This document shows positions 15,949 through 25,090 of a DNA stretch of 64,000 nt, in pieces (within the stretch, counting starts at the first letter, position 1; each line of letters begins with the position of its first letter). This stretch comes from Chryseobacterium phocaeense (GTDB lineage: Bacteria; Bacteroidota; Bacteroidia; Flavobacteriales; Weeksellaceae): NCBI RefSeq assembly GCF_900169075.1, contig NZ_LT827015.1, positions 2,992,158 to 3,056,157 of the forward strand, written 5' to 3'. A program made the position numbers and the translations under genes. The notes beneath the pieces were generated by a model. The model ran no database searches, was not told the DNA's origin, and saw nothing but the letters and a program-made list of their open reading frames with translations.

Positions 15949-17577
15949 ATGCCATTATCTTATGTCTATGGAGCTTCCTCAGTTCCATTATTAGGACAAA
16001 CTATCGGAGGAAATCTAAAAAAGACTGTTGAAAAATACCCTAACCAGGAAGCATTAGTATGCGTTCATCAGGGGTACAGGGCAACCTATCAGGAATTTTA
16101 TAATCAAACAACGGCAGTAGCCAAAGCATTGATTTTTTTAGGAGCCAAAGCCGGCGACCGGATCGGAATCTGGTCTTCAAACCGCTATGAATGGGTCCTG
16201 CTTCAATATGCAACCGCCAGAATAGGGACCATCCTGGTCAATATTAATCCTGCCTACAGAACCCACGAACTTACCTACGTTATCAATCAGTCCGGAATCC
16301 GCAATATTTTTTCTTCCTTAAGCTTTAAAACCAGCAATTATAAAGAAATGGTAGAATATGCAAAGGAAGTATGCCCAAGCCTGGAGCATGAAATTTTCTT
16401 TGATGACAACTGGGAGGATTTTTTAAACAAAGGACAGGATATCTCGGATGATACGCTTCACAGCTTTGAAGAACACGTACAGTTTGATGATCCGGTGAAT
16501 ATTCAGTATACCTCCGGGACTACCGGCTTTCCAAAAGGTGTTACGCTTTCGCATCATAATATTTTAAATAACGGATATTTCATCGGGATACGTTTAAAGT
16601 ATTCGGAAAAAGACCGGGTGTGTATTCCGGTACCTTTTTATCACTGTTTCGGAATGGTAATCGGGAATATCTGCTGTACCGCCCATGGTGCCTGTATGGT
16701 GATTCCCCATGACAGCTTTGATCCCGATATTACCTTAAAAACCGTTTCTGAGGAGAAATGCACTTCTTTGTACGGAGTTCCTACCATGTTTATCGCGGAA
16801 CTGGCCGTTAAAAATTTTGACACCTATGATTTTTCAAATTTAAGAACGGGAGTCATGGCCGGATCAGTGTGCCCTCCCGAGATTATGAAAAAGGTGGAAA
16901 GCCTTATGAATATTAAAGAAATGAGCATTTGCTACGGAATGACGGAAACCTCTCCTGTTTCTACCCAAACCTTAATAGGAACCACTCTGGAAAAGCAGGT
17001 GAGTACCGTAGGAACTGTACAGGACCATCTTGAGATTAAAATTATTGACGAAAACGGAAAAATACTGCCACGCGGGGAACACGGGGAACTTTGCACCAGG
17101 GGCTATTCCGTCATGCTGAAATACTGGAATGATCCCGATAATACAAAAAAGGTCCTGGATGACGCCCGCTGGATGCACACCGGAGATTTGGCTGTAATGG
17201 ATGAGGATGGCTATATTACCATTTCCGGGAGAATTAAAGACCTTATTATCCGTGGCGGAGAAAATATTTCCCCAAAAGAGATTGAGGACTTCCTATACAC
17301 CTATCCGAATATCCTGGATGTCCAGATCATTGGAATTCCGAGTGAGAAATTCGGGGAGGAAGTGATGGCCTGGGTGAAAGTCCGGAAAGGTTTTGAAGTA
17401 TCGGAATCTGAGCTTCTGGAATACTGCCAGGGAAGAATTGCCCATTATAAAGTTCCGAAATACTGGAAGTTTGTGGATGAATTTCCGATGACTATTTCCG
17501 GGAAAATAAGGAAGGTAGAAATGCGTGAAATTTCGATTAAAGAATTACAGCTGGAGGGGATCAAACAAAGGTCTTAA
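15949..17577 (+). CDS. Acyl-CoA synthetase (AMP-binding, ACSF2-like)
   Basis: A 542-residue ANL-superfamily enzyme that activates fatty acids via acyl-AMP to acyl-CoA. The P-loop YTSGTTGFPKG is at about residues 186-197, YGMTETSPVS forms the adenine site, and HTGDLAVMDEDGYITISGRIKDLIIRGGENI is the hinge and A8 region. The catalytic lysine sits in the C-terminal SGKIRKVEMRE. The N-terminal SSVPLLGQTIGGNL and overall pattern resemble the medium-chain ACSF2 group. Substrate range is not readable from sequence. Cytoplasmic, single-gene unit. Confidence 0.92.
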   Translation: MPLSYVYGASSVPLLGQTIGGNLKKTVEKYPNQEALVCVHQGYRATYQEFYNQTTAVAKALIFLGAKAGDRIGIWSSNRYEWVLLQYATARIGTILVNINPAYRTHELTYVINQSGIRNIFSSLSFKTSNYKEMVEYAKEVCPSLEHEIFFDDNWEDFLNKGQDISDDTLHSFEEHVQFDDPVNIQYTSGTTGFPKGVTLSHHNILNNGYFIGIRLKYSEKDRVCIPVPFYHCFGMVIGNICCTAHGACMVIPHDSFDPDITLKTVSEEKCTSLYGVPTMFIAELAVKNFDTYDFSNLRTGVMAGSVCPPEIMKKVESLMNIKEMSICYGMTETSPVSTQTLIGTTLEKQVSTVGTVQDHLEIKIIDENGKILPRGEHGELCTRGYSVMLKYWNDPDNTKKVLDDARWMHTGDLAVMDEDGYITISGRIKDLIIRGGENISPKEIEDFLYTYPNILDVQIIGIPSEKFGEEVMAWVKVRKGFEVSESELLEYCQGRIAHYKVPKYWKFVDEFPMTISGKIRKVEMREISIKELQLEGIKQRS

Positions 17578-17819
17578 TCGATCTTGTGTAAATATAAGAG
17601 AAACTGTTTATGTAACTTTTTACAAATAAAATATCCCGCAGATTGAGCAGATAAAGCAGATCTACAGTTACACATAAAAATCTCTGTTTTTTTTAACTGA
17701 AGTGTACTTTATCGCAATAACAATCTAATATTCAGTGTTCAAAACTTTTGTGACTTTTGTGGTTATTTTTTTAACTCAGATTAAGCAGATTTGACAGATT
17801 TCATCTTTTTAAAAATACA
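17578..17819. repeat. Intergenic region with GCAGAT-type words
   Basis: No gene is seen. Short repeated words include GCAGATTGAGCAGAT, AAGCAGATCTAC and AGATTAAGCAGATTTGACAGATTT, with a spacing of about 8-10 bases. A related word occurs in reverse orientation near 62530. Confidence 0.45.
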
Positions 17820-17845
17820 AAAGCCCGGAAATTCCGGGCTTTTAA
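17820..17845. terminator. Bidirectional terminator (acyl-CoA synthetase / rpoN)
   Basis: A hairpin with arms AAGCCCGGAA and TTCCGGGCTT is flanked by A-runs and T-runs on both sides. It sits between two convergent genes and can serve both. Confidence 0.88.
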
Positions 17846-17863
17846 ATTATTATTTTCAACTTA

Positions 17864-19327
17864 TTAAAGTTCTTTTCTTAGTCTCGCAACCGGAATATTA
17901 AGCTGTTCACGGTATTTAGCGATGGTTCTTCTTGCAATATTGTATCCCTGTTCTTTCAGGATCACCACCAGTGCATCGTCGGTAAGCGGTTTTCTTTTAT
18001 TTTCCTTTCCGATTACTTCCTGAAGATGGGTTTTGATCTCTTTGGTAGAAACTTCTTCACCATCATCATTCGTCAGACTATCGGAGAAGAGGTCTTTCAG
18101 ATAAACAATTCCGTTCGGGGTATCGGCATACTTGCTTTTTACCACCCTTGAAATCGTGGAGATATCAAATCCTGTGATATCTGCAACATCTTTAAGGATC
18201 ATTGGTTTCAGTGATTTTTCGTCACCGGTGATAAAATAATCTTTCTGGAATTTTACAATAGCGGTAATGGTTTGAAGCAGGGTATTCTGACGCTGGTTAA
18301 TGGCATCTATATACCATTTTGCAGCATCCAGTTTCTGTTTGATAAACAAAGCCGCCTGCTTATGCTCTGAAGAGTTTTTATCATGGGAATACGTGGTCAG
18401 GATATCTTTATATTCCTCGGACACTCTTAAAGTAGGTGCATTTTTACTGTTAAGCATCGGAATTACCACCCCATCCTTCACCTGGATTACAAAATCCGGA
18501 ATAATTTCCTGGTTAATGGTGATGGTCTGCGTATCAAAGTTTCCGCCTACTTTTGGTGAAAGTTTGGAAATTTCTTCCAGCGCATCTTTCAGATCATCTT
18601 CCTCGATATCGTATTTCTGAATAATCTTGTTGTAATGCTTATTGGTAAGGGCATCAAACTGATGTCTCAGGATATTGGCGGCCAATGAAACGGCTTTATC
18701 CGAGCTTACTTTCTTTTCGATCTGAAGCAGCAGGCATTCCTGAAGGCCTCTTGCTCCCACACCTGGCGGATCAAGCTTCTGGATGTAGTTTTCCAGAATA
18801 TCTTCTACTTTTTCTCTGGTGGTATAAATTCCCTGTGAGAAAGCCAGATCGTCCACAATAGCTTTGATCTCCCTTCTAAGGTATCCGTCTGTATCTAAAT
18901 TCCCGATGACATATTCAGCGATCTTCTCATCTTCTTGGCTGATATTCACCAGATGGATCTGCTCCAAAAGGTAGTCATACAGCGACTGCCCTTCCGTCAG
19001 AAGACTTTCGTTATCGAATTCTTCATCATCCGGAGAATAGTTACTGGAGGCAGTTTTATAGCTGGGTTCGTCATCGTAGATATACTCGTTGACATCAAAA
19101 TCTGTTTGAATGCTATCCGTTCCCTCATCCTGATAAGCATCTTCCAGTGAAGAGAAGTCATCTTCTTTGGAATCTTCCTTTACAATTTCCAAAGCAGGAT
19201 TTTCTTCCAGCTCTCTTTCCAGCTCCTCTTCAAATTCCAATGTGTGAAGCTGAATCAGCTTCATCAACTGGATCTGCTGAGGGGCCAGCTTCTGTCCCAG
19301 CTTGAGTTGTAAGTGTTGTTTAAGCAT
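17864..19327 (-). CDS. rpoN: RNA polymerase sigma-54 factor
   Basis: A 487-residue sigma-54 that directs polymerase to -24/-12 promoters with AAA+ activators. Region I is glutamine/leucine-rich (MLKQHLQLKLGQKLAPQQIQ), an acidic region II follows to about residue 120, then the core-binding domain, the helix-turn-helix (LKDVADITGFDISTISRVV) and the RpoN box ARRTIAKYRE at about residues 465-474. All expected domains are present. It is a single-gene unit. Confidence 0.97.
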   Translation of the reverse strand: MLKQHLQLKLGQKLAPQQIQLMKLIQLHTLEFEEELERELEENPALEIVKEDSKEDDFSSLEDAYQDEGTDSIQTDFDVNEYIYDDEPSYKTASSNYSPDDEEFDNESLLTEGQSLYDYLLEQIHLVNISQEDEKIAEYVIGNLDTDGYLRREIKAIVDDLAFSQGIYTTREKVEDILENYIQKLDPPGVGARGLQECLLLQIEKKVSSDKAVSLAANILRHQFDALTNKHYNKIIQKYDIEEDDLKDALEEISKLSPKVGGNFDTQTITINQEIIPDFVIQVKDGVVIPMLNSKNAPTLRVSEEYKDILTTYSHDKNSSEHKQAALFIKQKLDAAKWYIDAINQRQNTLLQTITAIVKFQKDYFITGDEKSLKPMILKDVADITGFDISTISRVVKSKYADTPNGIVYLKDLFSDSLTNDDGEEVSTKEIKTHLQEVIGKENKRKPLTDDALVVILKEQGYNIARRTIAKYREQLNIPVARLRKEL

Positions 19328-19445
19328 ATTAGTCTTTGTGTTTTAACATAACATATTCCACGAATTTAATAAATTTATTCGACAAAAAACACATTTAGCA
19401 TGATTTTTGCATTAACTTATTAACATAATAAACTATTGGAAAATA

Positions 19446-19481
19446 AAAAAAGCCTTAATTTTTACATTAAGGCTTTTTTAT
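19446..19481 (-). terminator. Terminator of asnS
   Basis: A hairpin with arms AAAAAAGCCTTAAT and ATTAAGGCTTTTTT around TTTAC lies 5 bases beyond the asnS stop. Read on the minus strand it ends in a T-run. Confidence 0.88.
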
Positions 19482-19485
19482 TGTT

Positions 19486-20934
19486 CTAGAATTCAGCACT
19501 CTTCGGTGTTCTCGGGAAAGGAATCACATCTCTGATGTTCGTCATCCCTGTTACGAAAAGAACCAGTCTTTCCAATCCTAAACCAAAGCCTGCATGCGGT
19601 ACAGAACCAAATTTACGGGTATCCAGGTACCACCATAATTCGTGCTCATCTACATGCATATCTGCCATTTTCTGTTTTAATACGTCTAATCTTGCTTCTC
19701 TTTCCGATCCTCCGATGATCTCCCCGATTCCCGGGAAAAGAACGTCCATAGCGGCTACGGTCTTATTATCCTCGTTCAGCTTCATATAGAAAGCTTTGAT
19801 CTCTTTAGGATAGTCGAACAGAACCACCGGGCTTTCAAAATGCTTTTCCACCAGGTATCTTTCATGTTCAGACTGAAGATCTGCTCCCCATTTCTCTACC
19901 GGATACTGGAATTTTCCTTTTTTATTTTCTTTTGAGTTCAGCAGGATCTCAATAGCTTCGGTGTAGCTTACACGCTTGAAACGTTTTGCAATCACATTCT
20001 GAAGCTTTTCGATAAGCCCTTCTTTTGCTCTTTCTTTTTCTGGTTTTGATTTCTGCTCTTCTTCAAAACGCTTGTCCAGGAATTCAAGATCATCCTTACA
20101 GTTGTCAAGAACATACTGGATCACATATTTTAAGAAATCTTCCGCGAGGTCGATGTTATCTTCAAGGTTGTTGAATGCCACTTCCGGCTCTATCATCCAG
20201 AATTCTGCAAGGTGTCTTGTTGTGTTTGAGTTTTCTGCACGGAACGTAGGTCCGAATGTATAAATTCTTCCCAATCCCATAGCTGCAGTTTCTCCTTCAA
20301 GCTGTCCTGAAACCGTTAGGTTGGTTTTCTTTCCAAAGAAGTCCTGTGCAAAATCAATTTCTCCGTCCTCAGTTCTTGGAATATTGTTCAGATCAAAGTT
20401 GGTTACCCCGAACATTTCTCCTGCTCCTTCCGCATCAGCTCCCGTGATCACAGGCGTGTTGATGTAGAAGAACTGGTTTTTGTTAAAGAATGCATGCACG
20501 GCGAAGCTAACGGCGTGACGTACTCTAAACACAGCTCCGAATAAATTCGTTCTGAATCTTAAATGCGCCTGGTCTCTCAATACTTCCAGTGAGTGTTTCT
20601 TAGGCTGAAGGATCGTTTTGTCGCGGTCTTCTGTAAAGTTATCTCCTAAAATAACAATCTTTTTAGCGACAATTTCCACACTCTGCCCGGCTCCCTGGCT
20701 TTCCACCACTTCACCTATTACTTTTAAAGAGGCAGCTGTACTGATTTTGCTGATAATCTCCTCGTCGAAATTTTCAAAATCAACTACTATCTGCAAATTA
20801 TTGATCGTAGAACCATCATTAAGCGCTATAAAGCGATTTGCACGGAAGGTTCTTACCCAACCGTAAACCGTAATGTCATGATGTAATACTTTCTTGTAAT
20901 CCTGTAGGATTTCCTTAATGGTCTGCTTTTTCAT
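19486..20934 (-). CDS. asnS: asparaginyl-tRNA synthetase
   Basis: A 482-residue class IIb synthetase that charges tRNA-Asn. The N-terminal OB fold ([19 protein letters not shown]) binds the anticodon. Motif 2 lies in [21 protein letters not shown] and motif 3 in [15 protein letters not shown] close to the C-terminus. The insertion before motif 3 and overall length fit bacterial AsnRS rather than AspRS. A -7 element lies 38 bases upstream. Confidence 0.97.
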   Translation of the reverse strand: MKKQTIKEILQDYKKVLHHDITVYGWVRTFRANRFIALNDGSTINNLQIVVDFENFDEEIISKISTAASLKVIGEVVESQGAGQSVEIVAKKIVILGDNFTEDRDKTILQPKKHSLEVLRDQAHLRFRTNLFGAVFRVRHAVSFAVHAFFNKNQFFYINTPVITGADAEGAGEMFGVTNFDLNNIPRTEDGEIDFAQDFFGKKTNLTVSGQLEGETAAMGLGRIYTFGPTFRAENSNTTRHLAEFWMIEPEVAFNNLEDNIDLAEDFLKYVIQYVLDNCKDDLEFLDKRFEEEQKSKPEKERAKEGLIEKLQNVIAKRFKRVSYTEAIEILLNSKENKKGKFQYPVEKWGADLQSEHERYLVEKHFESPVVLFDYPKEIKAFYMKLNEDNKTVAAMDVLFPGIGEIIGGSEREARLDVLKQKMADMHVDEHELWWYLDTRKFGSVPHAGFGLGLERLVLFVTGMTNIRDVIPFPRTPKSAEF

Positions 20935-20972
20935 TTGTTGATTATAAATTTTCGTTTAAAAATTAACGACTG

Positions 20973-20980
20973 CAAAGTTA
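20973..20980 (-). promoter_or_regulatory. -7 promoter element for asnS
   Basis: The minus strand reads TAACTTTG, a perfect TAnnTTTG match, 38 bases upstream of the asnS start codon. Confidence 0.5.
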
Positions 20981-21045
20981 CAAAAAAACAGCGCAACTTC
21001 ATGATTACGCTGTCTTTTTAAAAAAATCATTTATCAATTAATCAT

Positions 21046-21675
21046 CTAAAACTTAAAATATATCCCGGCTTCTACGGAAAAAGAATTAAACCCTTCCGGC
21101 ACCGTATTCTTATACCACAGGCGGTAGGGCATGTACGAAGCCTGTACGCCCAAGCCTACATTATTTCTCCAGAACCTTATCCCCTGCCCAATCTTCACAG
21201 TGGCAACACTTTCTGCATCTACATTCACATATACTGTATTTTCATCTTCTTCCTCTTCAGGCTCATCGGGAATTCCTTTTCCGTCAAAGAACAGATTATG
21301 AAAACTGAGTTCCGTTACCCATTCTATCCTGGTTTTTCCGGAAGTATATCCCTGAATCATCCTGGCACCCAGATTCAAAATATATTCCTGAGAATGTACA
21401 GGATAGAACCTGTCTCTCTTGCCATAATCAAAATTATATACGCTTGAACTGTAACCGAAATTCCCTCCCATCTCCAGATGAATTCCGGTTTCATCTTCAG
21501 GAAAACGATACCAGGAGCCTATATAAAATCCGGGACTCTGTTTTGTCTTTGCAGGGGAAAAAGTGAGATAACTTCCAGCCTCAATCAACCATTTTTTACG
21601 ACTCTGATGAGTTCCTTCAACCTGTGCCATCATCTGCGTACAGACTAACAGCAAACAAAGAATAACTGCTTTCAT
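21046..21675 (-). CDS. Predicted outer-membrane beta-barrel protein
   Basis: A 209-residue exported protein. A Sec signal ends at about MMAQ. The mature chain has alternating amphipathic strands (FYIGSWYRF, IHLEMGGNFGYSSS, NLGARMIQGY, WVTELSFHNLFF, VGLGVQASYMPYRLWY) and ends FSVEAGIYFKF, a typical beta-barrel C-terminus with terminal phenylalanine. An acidic insert (PEEEEDENTVY) looks like an extracellular loop. It lies 4 bases after the next gene upstream in the same operon. Substrate unknown. Confidence 0.7.
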   Translation of the reverse strand: MKAVILCLLLVCTQMMAQVEGTHQSRKKWLIEAGSYLTFSPAKTKQSPGFYIGSWYRFPEDETGIHLEMGGNFGYSSSVYNFDYGKRDRFYPVHSQEYILNLGARMIQGYTSGKTRIEWVTELSFHNLFFDGKGIPDEPEEEEDENTVYVNVDAESVATVKIGQGIRFWRNNVGLGVQASYMPYRLWYKNTVPEGFNSFSVEAGIYFKF

Positions 21676-21679
21676 ATCT

Positions 21680-22372
21680 TTAAAAATTAATTAACGGCAG
21701 TGTTCTTTTCCCGTTCTTATTCCAAAATCCAATCTGAAGGCCTTTATTTTTATCGGTTTTATTGACCAGACCAATCTGTACGCCTTTGTTTTGCTTGCTT
21801 ATATTGACTGCACCGGCCTGAACTCCCTTCATCACGTGGGTATTATTATAAACTCCGACCTGAGCGCCCCCAAAGGTATCTGCCGTATTGCTGAAAGAAA
21901 TTAAAAGCCCGTGGCCCTGACGCGCAGAATTATTAAGAAACGAAACATGAAGCCCGTTCAGTTTACCGGAATGGTTATTAAATCCATTGACCGTGATTCC
22001 GTTGGTTACCTGGGCGATATGATACATGGAAATTCCGATACCATTCAGTTTTTTGGCATCTGCCATTCCTCCTGTTGAAATATGAAGACCGTTGACAGAA
22101 ACCGTTGCCGCCTCATCACCTGGTATTTCTATAGCGTGCGGAAGCAGGAGATATAATAAAGAAAAAGGATTTCCCTGCAGATTAAAACCATTGATCTTTT
22201 GGGAATTGTAATCATCCATAACCCCCAGATTGATGCCCGCTGTATTTTTTACTTTAGTTTTTGGGTTGAAGGTAATAATGCCTGTTTTTATATTTTCAAT
22301 CTGTATGCTGTCCTGTGCCTGGATAATATTTGCGATAAAAAGTCCGGTTATCCATAAAAATTTTGTTTTCAT
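21680..22372 (-). CDS. Exported protein with GxQxGxxN surface repeats
   Basis: A 230-residue exported protein, signal ending at about IIQAQ. The second half is a regular series of short repeats: KLNGLHVSFLNN, GHGLLISFSN, GGAQVGVYNN, KGVQAGAVNI, KGVQIGLVNK, KGLQIGFWNK, about 20 residues apart. This looks like the LA_2272-type surface repeat fold (from recognition, not a search), which would form a beta-solenoid or membrane-associated sheet. It is first in an operon with the beta-barrel protein and is divergent from an HTH regulator. Confidence 0.7.
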   Translation of the reverse strand: MKTKFLWITGLFIANIIQAQDSIQIENIKTGIITFNPKTKVKNTAGINLGVMDDYNSQKINGFNLQGNPFSLLYLLLPHAIEIPGDEAATVSVNGLHISTGGMADAKKLNGIGISMYHIAQVTNGITVNGFNNHSGKLNGLHVSFLNNSARQGHGLLISFSNTADTFGGAQVGVYNNTHVMKGVQAGAVNISKQNKGVQIGLVNKTDKNKGLQIGFWNKNGKRTLPLINF

Positions 22373-22397
22373 AACTCATTGTTTTAAAATTATGATT

Positions 22398-22405
22398 CAA
22401 AATTA
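22398..22405 (-). promoter_or_regulatory. -7 promoter element for the surface-repeat operon
   Basis: TAATTTTG on the minus strand matches TAnnTTTG, 25 bases upstream of the start codon at 22372. Confidence 0.45.
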
Positions 22406-22454
22406 TCTGTGGAAAACACAAATCCGAATGCGAAAAAAAATTAAAATAATTGAG

Positions 22455-22475
22455 TACATTTGTGAAAATCACAAA
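22455..22475 (+). promoter_or_regulatory. -7 element overlapped by a palindrome, HTH regulator promoter
   Basis: TACATTTG at 22455-22462 is a perfect -7 element. Overlapping it, TTTGTGA-AAA-TCACAAA at 22459-22475 is a perfect 7-bp inverted repeat lying over the expected transcription start and ending 3 bases before the start codon. It is a good candidate operator for autoregulation. Confidence 0.55.
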
Positions 22476-22478
22476 AAC

Positions 22479-23411
22479 ATGGGTCAGGAGCTTTTACTTA
22501 AAGAAATCCGGAAAAAAATAGGTGACAAATCTTTAAATGATGAGATCGCGAATATTCTCAATATAAGTTATGATGCAGCCCACAGAAGAACGTCGCTGAA
22601 AGCCAAATTCAGTTTTGAAGAAGCTCTGGAACTGGCGAAATATTACCAGATCTCCCTGAATCAGTTTATCACTTCAGACCAGCAATTGGTCGTTAAGAAA
22701 ACCTCAGCAGTAAATACCACGGAAGATCTGCAGTTCTTTTTCCAGAATAATCTCAGCATTTTTGAAAACCTTCCGCTTTCTGATGAAATGACCATTTATT
22801 ATTCCGCAAAGGATATTCCCTTCTTTTATACGTTATCTGATACGTTGCTTTCCCGTTTTAAGATCTATGTCTGGATGAATTTGCTGAATGCCAAACAGGT
22901 TTTCGTCCCTTTTCTGCAGTTTTCACCGCCCTATTTAGAATCCAATACCCAGGAGCTTAAGAAAAAATACGAAGCGCAGCAGGTAGTAGAACTGTGGAAT
23001 GACCGCACTATTTCCAGCATCCTGCAGCAGATCCTTTTTTACTATGAAACCGGACTTTTACAAAAGAAAGAAGCTGAAATTATCCTGGAAGAACTTCGTG
23101 AAATTATAGAACACATCGAACTCAAAACAGAAAACAATCCAAAATTCCAGTTGTATGAAAATGAACTGATGCATCTTTCCAATGACATCTTTTTCCATCA
23201 TCCGCAGCAGTCGCTTTTTGCAATTCCTACCAATATGTTCGGTTACATACTTGTTAATGACGCGCAAACCTGCACTGAAACACGGAATTATTTTGAACAC
23301 CAGATCAAAAACTCAAAATCCCTGAACACTTCCGGAAACCGGGACAGAAAGGTATTTTTCAATAAAATGTATACTCAGATCGGGGATTTGAAGAGGAAAA
23401 TTTTGAAGTGA
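22479..23411 (+). CDS. Helix-turn-helix transcriptional regulator
   Basis: A 310-residue protein. The ATG at 22479 was chosen because a promoter lies at 22455; upstream in-frame codons would be untranscribed. The N-terminus (LLLKEIRKKIGDKSLNDEIANILNISYDAAHRRTSLKA, split here as LNDEIANILNISYDAAHRR) is a phage-repressor-like HTH, followed by a large helical domain with no recognised ligand motif. Proteins of this shape are common in Flavobacteriia. It is divergent from the surface-repeat operon and could control it. Its 3' end is duplicated in the following intergenic region. Confidence 0.75.
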   Translation: MGQELLLKEIRKKIGDKSLNDEIANILNISYDAAHRRTSLKAKFSFEEALELAKYYQISLNQFITSDQQLVVKKTSAVNTTEDLQFFFQNNLSIFENLPLSDEMTIYYSAKDIPFFYTLSDTLLSRFKIYVWMNLLNAKQVFVPFLQFSPPYLESNTQELKKKYEAQQVVELWNDRTISSILQQILFYYETGLLQKKEAEIILEELREIIEHIELKTENNPKFQLYENELMHLSNDIFFHHPQQSLFAIPTNMFGYILVNDAQTCTETRNYFEHQIKNSKSLNTSGNRDRKVFFNKMYTQIGDLKRKILK

Positions 23412-23730
23412 ATTGTGAATTAAATTTTGAATTGTGAATTGTGAATCGTGAATTTCAACCGTGAATTCACAATTGACCTGCGAAGCAGAAATTGACCTTT
23501 CACATTTAAAAGCCGTGAATTATAAGTTGTGAAAAATAGGTGAATTATGTAAAATATAAGATTTGAAAAGGGAGATTTTGAAGTAAATTGTGAATTAAAT
23601 TTTGAATTGTGAATCGTGAATTTCACAACCGTGAATTCACAATTGACCTGCGAAGCAGAAATTGACCTTTCACATTTAAAAGCCGTGAATTATAAGTTGT
23701 GAAAAATAGGTGAATTATGTAAAATATAAG
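23385..23730. repeat. Tandem duplication of about 175 bp including a gene end
   Basis: Two copies, 23385-23560 and 23560-23730, follow each other directly. The last 100 bases of each (23461-23560 and 23631-23730) are identical. The first copy begins inside the regulator gene (its final GDLKRKILK codons), so the second copy carries a decayed duplicate of that gene end. Within each copy the word GTGAATT recurs in both orientations. The rest of the gap has no gene. Confidence 0.9.
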
Positions 23731-23765
23731 TAAAGCAAGGCCCATTTGCCTTTTCGCCAAAAAAA

Positions 23766-24308
23766 CTATTCGTCCTTTTTAGAAGGTACTAAGAAAACAT
23801 CGATCAGTCCTTCCGGGAGCTGCATTTTGATGAATCTTTCTTCTCTGTTTACTTCAAGGATCCAGTCTTTGATGATCGGGATCACTACTTCTTTTCCGTC
23901 CAGGTTGGTCACGAAATAGTTTTGGGCAGTCTGATCGTTTACAGATCTTATAACTCCGCAATTGCTGTCATTTTCATCCAGGATATCGAAACCGATGATT
24001 TCATGATAATAGAACTGCTTTCCTGAAAGTTTCGGAAGGCTGGCAAGCGGCAGGTAGACATTTTTTCCTAAGGACTGGTCTACCAGTGCTTCGGAGGAAT
24101 TTTTAAACGCAATATTCAGCGCGTCGTTTTTACTCCATGCTGATTTTGCAATAAAAAAAGGAACCAATAATCCGTTGATTTCAACGAATATTGATTCCAA
24201 TTTATTGTAAAGCTCGGGTTGATCGGTATCCAGTTTAAGGATAACATTTCCCGCAAGGCCGTGTCTGCGTGTGATTTTTCCTAATAAATAGCAATCTTCT
24301 TTACGCAT
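23766..24308 (-). CDS. rimM: Ribosome maturation factor RimM
   Basis: A 180-residue protein that binds ribosomal protein S19 and helps mature the 30S head. The N-terminal RimM beta-barrel (LLGKITRRHGLAGNVILKL) is followed by a PRC-barrel domain (IGFDILDENDSNCGVIRSV, VVIPIIKDWILEVNREERFIKMQLPEGL). Length is normal. It lies 12 bases after rpsP, the classical rpsP-rimM gene order. Confidence 0.95.
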   Translation of the reverse strand: MRKEDCYLLGKITRRHGLAGNVILKLDTDQPELYNKLESIFVEINGLLVPFFIAKSAWSKNDALNIAFKNSSEALVDQSLGKNVYLPLASLPKLSGKQFYYHEIIGFDILDENDSNCGVIRSVNDQTAQNYFVTNLDGKEVVIPIIKDWILEVNREERFIKMQLPEGLIDVFLVPSKKDE

Positions 24309-24320
24309 ACAGCGGTATTC

Positions 24321-24890
24321 TTAAGCTTCAGTGTTTTCTTCAGTTTCAGCAGCAGGAGCTTCTCCTTCTGTAGCTTCAGCAACAACTTCTTCTTCAGCAG
24401 GTGCGTTGGCAGCTTCTTCAGCAGCTTTGGCATCAGCTTCAGCTTGTGCAGCAGCAGCAATTCTGGCTTCGTTTACTTTAACTTCAGCTTCTAAAGCAGC
24501 TTTCTTAGCGTCAGCCTGAGCTTTAGATAAACCTTCTACTTTACCTTGTACTTTTTGTTCTTTAGATTCTACCCAAGCATTGAATCTTTTTTCAGCTTCA
24601 GCCTCATCAAAAGCTCCTTTAGCAACACCACCTTGTAAGTGTTTTTTGTAAAGGGCTCCTTTGTAAGAAAGGATCGCTCTTGCAGTATCAGTTGGCTGAG
24701 CACCGTTGTTTAACCACTTTACAGCAGAATCAACGTTCAAATCGATAGTTGCAGGGTTAGTAATTGGGTTGTAAGTTCCAAGCTTTTCGATGAATCTACC
24801 ATCTCTTCTAGCTCTTGAATCTGCAACCACGATGTGGAAGAAAGGCTTACCTTTTTTACCGTGTCTTTGTAATCTGATTTTTACTGACAT
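24321..24890 (-). CDS. rpsP: 30S ribosomal protein S16 with C-terminal extension
   Basis: The first 80 residues are canonical S16 (VKIRLQRHGKKGKPFFHIVV, RDGRFIEKLGTYNP, VKWLNNGAQPTDTARAIL). Bacterial S16 is usually 80-90 residues; here it is 189, with a long tail rich in alanine and glutamate that is probably helical then disordered. Such tails are usual in Flavobacteriia. First gene of the rpsP-rimM operon, with a strong promoter and a small leader hairpin. Confidence 0.96.
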   Translation of the reverse strand: MSVKIRLQRHGKKGKPFFHIVVADSRARRDGRFIEKLGTYNPITNPATIDLNVDSAVKWLNNGAQPTDTARAILSYKGALYKKHLQGGVAKGAFDEAEAEKRFNAWVESKEQKVQGKVEGLSKAQADAKKAALEAEVKVNEARIAAAAQAEADAKAAEEAANAPAEEEVVAEATEGEAPAAETEENTEA

Positions 24891-24906
24891 AATGTTGTGA
24901 ATTTTA

Positions 24907-24921
24907 TGGGAACTCGTCCCA
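24907..24921 (-). promoter_or_regulatory. Leader hairpin upstream of rpsP
   Basis: TGGGA and TCCCA around a 5-base loop form a small hairpin in the 5' untranslated region of rpsP, between promoter and start. Autoregulation by S16 is possible but only inferred. Confidence 0.3.
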
Positions 24922-24939
24922 GTTAAATATTTAAGAGTG

Positions 24940-24969
24940 CAAAGATAAACAAAAAATTCAATCTATCAA
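24940..24969 (-). promoter_or_regulatory. Promoter of rpsP-rimM
   Basis: On the minus strand TTG (24967-24969), a 19-base spacer and TATCTTTG (24940-24947) match the Bacteroidota housekeeping promoter perfectly, giving a leader of about 45 bases. Confidence 0.75.
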
Positions 24970-25090
24970 TGCTAAAAATACAATTATTGTAAAATGCTGT
25001 AAAAGCAGGTGCCCTGAAATTGCTTGGACTGCGTGTTTTAATGATTCCGGATGGCAAATATGCTTTATCTTTAACTCAAAATTGATCGAA

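Noticed and set aside
23420..23626. Minus-strand 68-codon frame
   Set aside because: It lies wholly in the repeated intergenic DNA and encodes repetitive sequence (NSKFNSQFTS, NSRLKFTI).
23385..23730. Possible CRISPR array
   Set aside because: Only two long copies, no unique spacers between them and no cas genes; it is a tandem duplication.
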